Assembly (NCBI GenBank): GCA_947650365.1
Contig: OX393557.1
Span: 30,973,708-31,037,707 of the forward strand
Origin: Chamaelirium japonicum
Taxonomy: Eukaryota; Streptophyta; Magnoliopsida; Liliales; Melanthiaceae
Length of the DNA: 64,000 nt
Reading direction: 5' to 3'
Made by a program: the position numbers and the translations under genes. Shown here piece by piece: positions 36,731 to 48,528 of the stretch. The notes beneath the pieces are model-generated. The model saw nothing but the letters and a program-made list of their open reading frames with translations, was not told where the DNA came from and did not search any database. Position 1 is the stretch's first letter. The number at the start of each line of letters is the position of its first letter.

Positions 36731-36944
36731 TTACTAGGACGGGTGTAGTCGCTCAAACGCCCAGGGTAGGAACGGATATGATACATAAGAAAAAATAACG
36801 ATATGAAATCATACAAGAAACCAAAAAAAGAACAAATCGAGATTTACAGAGCTTCGTCAACTTTCCTACGTCCTCTCACACCACATCTGTTGATTCCACC
36901 AAATCAAGAACAGAGAGCGCACAAATCACTCGATTGCAAGTCAC

Positions 36945-37950
<1,006 letters not shown>

Positions 37951-37955
37951 CCTAG

Positions 37956-38100
37956 TGTTAGTATTATAGTCCCACCTCGGCTGTGGTAACACAATGCTGT
38001 GTATTCTCCCTCTATATATAGAGAGGTAGTCGTATGTAATGCTTGAGATTGTAGAGAAAATATATGGAGTTTTTCCTCCAAAACCATCGTCTTCGTAAAA
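37956..38100 (+). repeat. 5' LTR of the young copia element, 145 bp
   Basis: TGTTAGTATTATAGTCCC to TCTTCGTAAAA. Contains a TATATATAGAGAGG stretch that may act as a TATA box. Unusually short for copia. Confidence 0.92.
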
Positions 38101-38133
38101 TGGTATCAGAGTCGGGTTCTTAACCCGTGCTCA

Positions 38134-38136
<3 letters not shown>

Positions 38137-38215
<79 letters not shown>

Positions 38216-38230
38216 TCTCTCTCTCTCTCT
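38137..38230. repeat. (CT)n microsatellite in the copia leader
   Basis: About 94 bp of nearly pure CT, starting some 35 bp after the primer site. Confidence 0.95.
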
Positions 38231-38269
38231 CCCTTCGAGCTCCGTTCGCTGCCAAACCTCTGCTCCCCT

Positions 38270-38875
38270 CCGGCCCGGCCGAGCGATGTTCCCCGGCATC
38301 GGAGCCGACCACGGCCCTGCGCCCGCCCGCCCCGGCGCTGCTCCCCTCCGGTGCTGCGCTCGCCCTGCCACGTTCCCCGGCGCTGCGCCCAGCCGTGCGA
38401 CGTTCCCCGGCGCTGCTCCCCTCCGGCGCTGCGCACGTTCCCCGACACTGCTCCCCTCCGGCGCTGCGCCCGCCCGCCCCGACGCTGCTCCCCTCCGGTC
38501 CCGGCGCTGCTCCCCTCCGGAGTCGACCACGTCCCCGGCCGTGCGGCGTTCCGGCACCAGCCCCCGCCCTGCGCCCGGCCGCTGCGCCCGTCTCCGGCAC
38601 CGACCTCGCTCACCGCCCCCCGGCCTGCGCCCGACCGCGCGCCGCCCCCCCGGCTCCAGAGCAGGCCAAATATCCCGCACCGAGTCCAAACCGTACGGTG
38701 CTATCCCGTACCGGACACGTATCCCGCACCAGTACCTATCTCGCACCGGACGAGTATCCCGTATCTGTGCCTATCCCGTACCAGTGCCTATCCTGCACCA
38801 GTGCCTATCCTGCACCAGTGCCTATCCCGCACCAGTGCCTATCCCGTACCTGTACCTATCCCGTATTGCTCTTCC
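38270..38875 (+). repeat. GC-rich and 18-bp tandem repeats in the copia leader
   Basis: 38275-38650 repeats CTCCCCTCCGGCGCTGCGCC-type units of irregular length. 38735-38870 repeats CCCGTACCAGTGCCTAT-type units of 18 bp about seven times. The large overlapping frames across this stretch on both strands are repeat artefacts. Confidence 0.75.
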
Positions 38876-38899
38876 TACATGCGCTGCGCCCTGTAACTC

Positions 38900-40126
38900 A
38901 TGGCTTTTTCTGATCAGTCCTCTGGAGTGTCCTCAGCCCAGTTCTCGGCGACACCTATCGAGCAGACAAGGGATTTTCTTCCAGTCTCTACGGACTTTCC
39001 TCTTGTGACAGTCGTGGATTGGACTGCGTGGTCGGCTACAGTCCGGAGTGTTTTGGATGGTCGTGCATTATACGGTCACCTCGATGGCTCAACTCCTGCT
39101 CCTACTGCAACCTCTACAGCAACCCCTCATCCCGTGGCCTCTGACTCTTGGAGTGTTCGTGACCGCCGCGTTCGTGCCTTTCTAGGTGCCTCGGTTGATC
39201 GTTATCTTCGTGCAGATCTTGTCACTTTCTCTACTGCGGCAGAACTTTGGGCCCACCTTACTGAGCGCTTTGTGGAACAAAGCGGGGCCCGCGAGTACCA
39301 GCTCTTATCTCAGGCCCAGTCTGCTCATCAAGGGGAGCAGACCATTCAACAGTTTTATAGCCTTACGCGCGGCTATTGGCGTGAGCTCCAGGCCTTGGAG
39401 CCCCCTCTGTTGGAGGTATCCAGAGTCAGTGCCTCCTAGCGTGAGTTACAGCTTTTTCGGGAACGGCGACAACTTTACCAATTTCTGATGGCTCTTCGTC
39501 CCGAGTTCTCTCCTCTTGTGGGTCAGCTGATTCATCGAGATCCGCTTCCTCGTCTCGATGCTGTCATCGCTGAGCTTCTTGCCGAGGAGACACGTCTGCG
39601 CACTGTGGCTGCACGCAGGGCACCTGTACCCTCTAGCTTTGAGGGGGTTTTAGCGGCCACTCACCCCCCGAAAATTCCTCCTTTTCGGGGTGGATCTCGT
39701 CCCGCCGGTCTGCCTGATACTCGGCGATGCACCCACTGTGGCAAGACGAGGCACACGATTGACTCCTGTTGGCTTCTCCATCCAGAAAAGCGTGCAAGCC
39801 CACCTCACCGTAATCGACCTGCAGCTGCCGTTGCTAGCACTACTATTCCTGCCCCCTCTTCTACCGCAACTACTACAACGGATCGCCTTCAGCATCTCGA
39901 GATGCGTCTTGAGCAGCTCCTTCTACAGCCTACTGCTGGTCTTTCCGGCCCCCCCTCCGGTCTCTCTGCCTTCTCTGCCACCTCGGGTACCTTTGCACCT
40001 TGGATTATGGACTCTGGGGCCTCTCACCACATGACCCCTGATCACTCTATTCTTACTGCATGTTCTCTCGCCCACCACATTCCTCCGATCCACACTGCGG
40101 ATGGCTCTCTTCTAGCCATCTCGTAG
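38900..40126 (+). pseudogene. Copia gag, zinc knuckle and protease
   Basis: Gag-type frame begins MAFSDQSSGVSSAQFS and includes ELWAHLTERFVEQSGAREYQ, typical of the UBN2-type copia capsid. Then a knuckle CTHCGKTRHTIDSC (CX2CX4HX4C) and the protease block WIMDSGASHHMTPD. Fossil with few breaks. Confidence 0.88.
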
Positions 40127-40189
40127 ACTGGGTCCATCACTTCGGGCTTTCTCTCTTTACCATTTGTTCTACATGCTCCTCAGCTTCGC

Positions 40190-42379
40190 ATGAACCTAAT
40201 TTCTATTAGCAGCCTTTGTGATTCCGGTCTGACAGTTACTTTCTCTCCCTCTTTTTGTGTTGTGCAGGATTCACGCTCGGGACAGAGGATTGGTGCTACT
40301 CGTAGGGTTGGTGGCCTATATCACCTGGAGTATCTTCATTTACCTCCTGTCTCTCCTTTGGTCGTCTGTAGTGCTGTTTCTTCTGATGCCGACCTGTGGC
40401 ATCGGAGGCTAGGTCATGTGTCTGAACCTCGACTTAAAAGTCTTTTCCAATCTGGTGCTTTAGGTCGTGGTTCATTCTCTCGTCTTTCTTTTTGCACAGG
40501 ATGTCAGTTGGCTAAGCATTTTGCTAGCCCCTTTTCTACCAGTTTGTCGCAGTCCTGTAATCCGTTTGATCTAGTGCACTCAGATATTTGGGGTCATGCA
40601 CCTCTTTCTTCTATGAATGACTATTTTTACTATGTTAGCTTTATTGATTATTATTCTCGATTTACATGGGTGTATCTCCTTCGTCAGCGTTCTGACATTC
40701 CCGACGTCTATCAGACCTTCACCAACATGGTTCATACTCAGTTTCATGCCCGTATTAAAACTTTTAGGTCCGATTGTGCCCGCGAATATCTCTCTTCTAC
40801 AATGCGGTCTATCCTTCAGTCTCATAGGACTCTTTTCCAACAATCATGTCCTCATACTCATGAGCAGAACGGTGTTGCAGAACGAAAGCATCGACATATT
40901 CTTGAGACAGCTTGTGCTCAGCTTATCTCCTCGTGCGTTCCTCGCACCTTCTGGGCAGAGGCCATTTTGACCTCTGTCAACCTTATTAACATCACCCCTT
41001 TCTCTGTCCTCGCAGGTGTTTTGCCTCATGAGCGTCTCTATGGCACGACTCCTGATTACAGCATGTTGCGTACTTTTGGGTGCACATGTTTTGTCCTCCT
41101 TCCTTCTCATGAGCGTAACAAACTGTTAGCTAGGTCCACTAAGTGTGTACTCTTGGGCATCAGTTCTGAGCACAAGGGGTATCGTTGCTATGACCCCCTA
41201 GCTCGTCGTCTTCGCATCTCTAGACATGTCACTTTTGTTGAACATGTTCCTTACTACTCTCCTGCGTCTCAGGATCTCTCCTTCCTTGAGATGCCTCCTT
41301 CTCTTTCACCTTCTCCTCCTTTCTTAGCTCCTCATCCTGCTCCTGCTCCTGCTCTTGAGTCTTTGCCTCCTGCTCCTGCTCTTGAGTCTTTGCCTCCTGC
41401 TCCCGTCGTCATCCCTGCTACACGCTTGAGTTCTTCATCTCCTTCGGATCCCTCGTCTCCTATGTCTGCTTATCCTCCATCCGACATTCCACCTGTCTCG
41501 TCTTCGTCTGTCAGTGACTCCTCTGGTACTCCGTCCACTTCGAGCACCCTATCTCTACCGGATGTGGATCCTCACAGTCCTCCTCGCTACCCCCAGCGAG
41601 AGCATCGCCCTCCCGACCGCTTTGGCTACTCCCCTGATCGCTTTGGCTTTGCAGCTGTTACTTCCTACTCGCCTCAGTTCGTTACCTACCTTACTGCCCT
41701 TCACACAGACAGAGAGCCTAGGTCCTATAGAGAGGCATTGCAGTACCCTGTGTGGCAGCAGGCTATGGCTGAGGAGTTTCAGGCTTTTGCACAGACTCAG
41801 ACGTGGGACGTTGTGCCTCTACCTCCTGGTATCGCGCCCATCAGCTGCAAATGGGTCTTAAGATCAAGCATCGCCCAGATGGCTCTATTGACCGGTACAA
41901 AGCTCGTCTTGTTGCTTGCGGTTTCACTCAGGAGTATGGGATTGATTATGATGAGACGTTTGCTCCAGTAGCTCAGATGACCACTATTCGGACTCTTCTC
42001 GCTGTTGCTGCGGCTAGGGATTGGCCCCTATCACAGATGGATGTGAAGAATGCTTTTCTTCACGGTGATCTCTCTGAGGTTGTCTATATGCAGCCTCCTC
42101 CGGGCCTTAGCACACCTCCTCAGCATGTATATCGTCTTCGTCGAGCTATCTATGGCCTCAAACAGGCTCCTCGTGCCTGGTTTGAGCGTTTTTGTTGGGA
42201 AGTTACTGAAATCAGCTTTGTAGAGAGTTTTCAAGACCATTCTATGTTTGTGCGGACTTCCCCCCACGGCCGGGCCATCATTCTTCTCTATGTCGATCAC
42301 ATGATTCTTACTGGTGATGACACTCGTGCCATAGCCTCCCTTCAGGAGCATCTTCGGAGCCAATTTCAGATGAAGGATC
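40190..42379 (+). pseudogene. Copia integrase and first part of reverse transcriptase
   Basis: Pre-integrase block LWHRRLGHVSEPRLKSL, integrase HSDIWG and FRSDCAREYLS, HTHEQNGVAERKHRHILE, then a Pro/Ser-rich linker with a doubled PPAPALES unit. RT begins near YKARLVACGFTQEYGIDYDE and includes MDVKNAFLHGDL and the LLYVDHMILTGDD active-site region. Ends where the solo LTR begins. Confidence 0.88.
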
Positions 42380-44513
42380 TGTTAGGATTGATGTGTTCTA
42401 AGCTTGTAAAACTTTATGTTTTGGTCTAATAAGATTGATAGTTATTATTACATGAGATGCATATAGTGTGCGTAACATAGTTACGTGTTCTTTAGAGAAC
42501 AGAGAGCCATGGTTATATGGTAGTCCACTGAGTTGAAGACTAAGTGGATTGGTCCCGTATAACCTAAATATGTTCGTAGCTATGATCAGGTTGGTCGCCT
42601 CATCATGGTAAGCTGTTGGCGATGACAGTTCATGGATGTCTTCACCATGGTCATCACCAGGCACAGTGTCTGTGGCTGAATGGAACTAACACGGTGTACA
42701 AGATCAGTGAGCAGACACTGGTACACTAAGCCGTGTTTCTGCTTAGGGTAAAACGGTCCTAAACCCTGAGGAACCACGACTGATGGACTAACCAGTTGCG
42801 TAGTGCTTTGGCGCACCAATGTGTGAGGGTCCATATGCAGTGATCCAAAACCACGGTGTACTGGGTTACCCGGCTGGCGTTGCATTAGCGTGTCACTCCT
42901 GCAGGCCATCCACACCCCTGATGGGAGGTGCGTTCCTTGGTGTGACTTACACTGTACCAAACCCAGGCCTGGTGGTCATCAGTTTGACTGTTGACAGGGT
43001 TCGGTTACTCGACGGGGTAATCAGAGGTACGATGTATAGGTCAACCTGGAAGGAACCAAGTCATATGATTATTCGAGTCTGACGGTAGTCTTCACCGCTC
43101 GAAGTGAATCATGGCATCAAGTGGAGGGACAACGGGTTTACCACTACTAAGCGGAGAGAAGGGGTATGATGGAGAACATAGTAAGTCTGGGTGAATTGGA
43201 GTGCAGCCTGCGTCGCACTCTGGGTGGCTACGCAGGTTAACTCGAGCTCAGAGGATCGATGGTACACTCGGGTAGTGTGTCGATCGAGCTTGAGTTGGAA
43301 GCCATGAACCCCGGTCCCTGATGGTTCCACCTTATCAACATTATGTACGGTTCTTGAACCGTCTCCTCGGAACACCATAAGCATGAGGAAGAAAGAAGTA
43401 TACGCTCCGTGTGTGCATGGCACTAGAGCACGGTAGATGCGTAACTACATACGAGTACTAAGGGTTGAGCCCGAGACTAGTGCAGAGTCGTATGTAGTAA
43501 TCCCTAGCCATAAGTGAACTTCGTTGCATAGGTGCGATGCACCGGGGTATGTTGCGAGTTGACTAGTTGACTTTGCTAGAGGCACCCTCCGGTGGCCTCA
43601 GTTAATAGTAGGTAACTAGTAAAGATCACTTAAGTAATGGCCGCTAGGCATCGCACGCTAGAAATGGTCAAAATGAGGCGTCGGGGCGTTTTGGTAAAAA
43701 CCTCACTCTGCCGGACCTCATTGTTGGCCGACCCCAGTGGTGTGACACCTTGCTAGGGCCGGCCCTATGATGTAGGGATAAGAATCCCTCATCTATAGGG
43801 CCGGCCATATAGATAGGGACAGGGCGATAAAACGATTAAGATCGAGCCCTAAAAAGTGGGAAAACGGATAAATACGCGGAGAGATAAAAAGGAGATAATG
43901 GAGAGATAATGAGAGGGGGTCATTATCCCCTTGGATCCCTATCCAAGGGGATTGGCCGGCCCTATAAAGGGACCTATGGGGCGCCGGCCCCATAGGATGC
44001 AAAATCCGAACCCCCTCCTCTCTCTAATCTCTCTAGTTCTCTCCCTAATCTCTCTCCGTTTCCCGCTTGCTACTTCGTCTTCCTCGTGTGAAGTTCTGAA
44101 GAAGGAGAAGGGTCGTTCTTCGGAGGCACTCAGAGATCCGAGAGCGACGTTCCGTGCATCGTGTGAGATCGGGTGAACAAGAAGGCAACATCTCCATTCG
44201 TACCGTCGGCATCTTCGCGAACGATCTTCCGTCTCCATCGACAAAGAAGACAATTCTCCGCGGTTAAAAGATCCGTACGAAAGGTATGTGTAATCTAACA
44301 TGTAGATCTAGCGGGCATTATGATTTGCATCCATGCTAAGTTAATCATTACGCTAGATTGCCGTTAGGGGTTTTCGATTCTCGTGCATACACATGCACAC
44401 ATATGCAGATTAGTTTCAATGAAAGTTTAAATCGTGTAACGTGCACCATGAACGGTCTTTCGACCGCCAAATCGTTTCCGCTGCGAGCCTCTGACCCGGA
44501 TTAGATTCCAACA
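42380..44513 (+). mobile_element. Solo LTR, 2,134 bp, nested in the copia RT region
   Basis: Begins TGTTAGGATTGATG and ends TTAGATTCCAACA, with a perfect 5-bp duplication GGATC (42375-42379 and 44514-44518). Aligns along its length with the solo LTR at 5991-7924. The end carries the same CGCTGCGA...TTCCAACA layout. Also contains a TATAAAGGG (about 43962-43970), a plausible promoter. No internal region. Confidence 0.9.
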
Positions 44514-45392
44514 GGATCTGGGTTCTCTGTGTTATTTTCTTGGCCTGGAGGTTGCTAGGAGCACTAGGGGAATTCTGCTTTCTCAGCAGAAGTACACAGC
44601 TGACATTCTTGCTCGGGCTACACTATCTGATTGTCGTACAGTCGACACTCCTCTTGAACTTCATGTGAAACTCCGCCCTACGGACGGTGAGCCCCTCTCA
44701 GATCCTACCAGGTACCGCGAGATAGTTGGTCAGCTCGTCTATCTCTGCATCACCAGACCGGATATTGCCCATGCTGTCAGTATTCTCAGTCAGTTTGTGA
44801 ATGCCTCTCACTCTGTTCACTACGCTGCTCTTCTTCGGACTCTTAGGTACCTTCGTGGCACTATCACTCGGTCGCTCTTCTTCTCGTCATCCTCCTCTCT
44901 AGCTCTTCGTACATACTCTGATGCTGACTGGGCAGGGGACCCAACTACTCGACGCTCGACTACTGGTTACTGCCTTTTTCTTGGTGACTCTCTTATCTCC
45001 TGGAAGAGCAAGAAGCAGAAGGTGGTTTCTCTCTCTAGTACTGAGGCCGAGTTTCGTGCCATGGCCACTGCTACAAAGGAGATCGTTCATCTCCGCTGTC
45101 TTCTTCGAGATCTTGGTGTTGATACCTCGGGTCCCACTGCTCTTCATTGTGACAACAAAAGTGCTATTCAGATTGTCAGTAATCCGGTATTTCATGAGCG
45201 GACCAAGCACATTGAACTAGATTGCTATTTCTCCAGAGAGCAGTATGAGGCTGGGACCGGCCATCTCTTTGCCTTATGTCTCTTCGACGGAGCAGATTGC
45301 TGACTTATTCACGAAGTGTCATCCATCTCCTCGTTTCTGATTTCTTATCCGCAAACTCTCAGTGGTTGACCCACCGTGAGTTTGAGGGGGGG
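44514..45392 (+). pseudogene. Copia RT end and RNase H
   Basis: Resumes the RT region beyond the solo LTR and continues into RNase H with LRTYSDADWAGDPTTRRSTT, SLSSTEAEFRAM, LHCDNKSAIQI and HERTKHIELDCYF. These are the usual copia RNase H landmarks. Fossil. Confidence 0.9.
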
Positions 45393-45537
45393 TGTTAGTA
45401 TTATAGTCCCACCTCGGCTGTGGTAACACAATGCTGTGTATTCTCCCTCTATATATAGAGAGGTAGTCGTATGTAATGCTTGAGATTGTAGAGAAAATAT
45501 ATGGAGTTTTTCCTCCAAAACCATCGTCTTCGTAACA
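45393..45537 (+). repeat. 3' LTR of the young copia element, 145 bp
   Basis: Same as 37956-38100 except one base near the end (CGTAACA versus CGTAAAA). Confidence 0.93.
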
Positions 45538-46280
45538 CCTAGCAACAATGGCAAGGGTGGCACATATCCTATAGGCTGGCTGCGACATTGAAGCAAGTTC
45601 GAGGTCTTCCTTCTTCTCCTACATGCATCATGCCTTTGACTCTTACACTTGCTTCGGGGGCTCAAGCGATTGTTATTGGTGGGCTGTAGGGGTGTCGTCG
45701 GGTCGGGTCGGGTCTAGTTTTGGGTCGTGTCCAAAACCCCTAGACCCGGACCCGACCCGTTTAACTAATCGTGTCTAGATCCTAAATCTGTACCCGACCC
45801 GATAATAAACGGGTAGACCCGGTAAGGACCCATTTACCACACGGGGCTATTTAGTTTACCCGATCCGACCCGATAGACCCGCTGGTACTATATATTACAA
45901 TATCGGATTGTGGTTAGACCAGACCAGACCCGACCCGACCCGTTGAATTTTAAACGGGTCTTTCCGGGTCTACCGTGTCCGGACCCTAAACCCAGACCCG
46001 ACCCGTTTATTAAACGGGTCTATCGTGTCGACCCGTTTTATGACCCGAACCCGTTTAACCCAGACTCAGACCCGCTAACTTCGTGTCGGGTCTGCTGTGT
46101 CAGGTCCAAAATTGCCAGCCCTAATGGGCTGCCATTGTGGAATCTGCCCTATTTGCTGATCTTTGGGCTTTGGGGGGTGTTTGGGGAACTTGGGCGGCTA
46201 GACCAGACATCGTGCTTGGCAAGGGTTGTTTAGCTGATATATGGCCTCCTTGGATGTACCAAAAAACAATGTGATCAAAT
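45538..46280 (+). other. Host-like fragment split by a hAT element
   Basis: 45595-45686 and 46124-46260 flank the hAT at 45687-46123. The conceptual reading on the left contains LTLTLASGAQAIVIGG and on the right contains ESALFADLWALGGVWGTW. These look more protein-like than neighbouring DNA but I do not recognise the family. It could be a gene fragment, an organelle-derived piece or chance. Confidence 0.25.
45687..46123. mobile_element. Non-autonomous hAT element, 437 bp
   Basis: Ends TAGGGGTGTCGTCGG and, in reverse complement, TAGGGCTGGCAATTTTGG. Flanks GTGGGCTG (45679-45686) and ATGGGCTG (46124-46131) match at 7 of 8. The interior is rich in GACCCGACCCG/CGGGTCGGGTC. Confidence 0.85.
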
Positions 46281-46575
46281 TCTATGCATCCACAAGGTCA
46301 TTCAATGTCCCTCATATTTACTTAAGTTATAGAAGTCTAAAGACATTCAAGCAACAAGAAAATTGAATCAAAATATCATGATTTTCCAATATTCAATTAT
46401 GATTTTTGAATATTGAAATACCTTGATAGCTTTGACATTCTTTAACGTGCAATTCATAACCTAGCCCAAAATTCAAACCCGAAGCCCAACTATTATTATT
46501 TTTATTTTTCTTAAATTTATATAACATGCTACGACTGTTCACAAGCTAGTTAGGACAAAAAGGCACGAGATAGAT

Positions 46576-47219
46576 TTGTGGGGGAAAATAACGATCGTCG
46601 TACGATTTCTCGCCAACAGTCGATGGAATTCGAGTAAGATGCATTGTAATGTGCTGAGCTGTCACATAGACACTTTTGAATGAAGAGAGTAGATTAGAGA
46701 GAAGAGGGTAGAATGTAGAAAGTAGAATTGGCACGCGATATGGTAACAAAGTTCGGTCGAAGCCCACGTCTCCGTGCGGTAAGATGCAATCTCGAATCCA
46801 CTATCTTTGAAATGTAAGGTGATCTTAAAAAGTCAAGCGTCACTAATATAAGCAATCAAAGAAAAGGGAAGATGGAGAATGTTTGAGCTCCAGAAAGTGA
46901 AAATTGGATCTAAGAACATGAATTCTCATCTAGAATATATGTACCGACCATCCTATTTATAGAGTCTCGGAGGGTGATTGTGCTATCTCTGGGGGCCCTA
47001 GACAGAGCTAGGGATCCTACCATCGTCATGGGCCCCAAGCAAGGCTTGGGGTCCTACAGACGTCATCGTGGACCCCAGACAGGGATTGGGGGTCCCACAA
47101 TCATCGTGGGCCCCAAGCAGGGTGGGGATCCCACAATCGTCGTGAAGCCCATAAAGGACTACGGGACCCCACTGTTATTGTGGGCCTGTGAGTCTCTTGA
47201 CCAGATTATGCACCCATAA
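46576..47219. mobile_element. Single end of the 1-5562 foldback family
   Basis: Begins TTTGTGGGGGAAAATAACGA, similar to the right terminus of the first element read in reverse. It shares CTGAGCTGTCACATAGACAC-type sequence, an ATCCTATTTATAG block, an array of GTGGGCCCCAAGCAGGG-type units and a TATGCACCCATAA end. It stands alone here without an inverted partner. Confidence 0.6.
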
Positions 47220-48234
<1,015 letters not shown>

Positions 48235-48235
48235 C

Positions 48236-48504
<269 letters not shown>

Positions 48505-48528
48505 GGATGACCACCCAAGTCGGGGGCA

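Larger units (their letters stand above)
37956..45537 (+). mobile_element. Young Ty1-copia element with a nested solo LTR, fossil
   Basis: Flanked by a perfect 5-bp duplication CCTAG (37951-37955 and 45538-45542). LTRs of 145 bp differ at only one position by eye, so insertion is very recent. The primer site TGGTATCAGAG follows the left LTR at once, and a polypurine tract (GAGTTTGAGGGGGG) precedes the right LTR. Internal order is gag, protease, integrase, RT, RNase H, the copia order. A 2,134-bp solo LTR sits within the RT region. Apart from this insertion the coding region carries only a handful of breaks. Confidence 0.93.

Noticed and set aside
38120-39008. Large overlapping frames on both strands of the copia leader
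   Set aside because: They run through CT and GC-rich tandem repeats in every frame; only the gag frame from 38900 shows family motifs.
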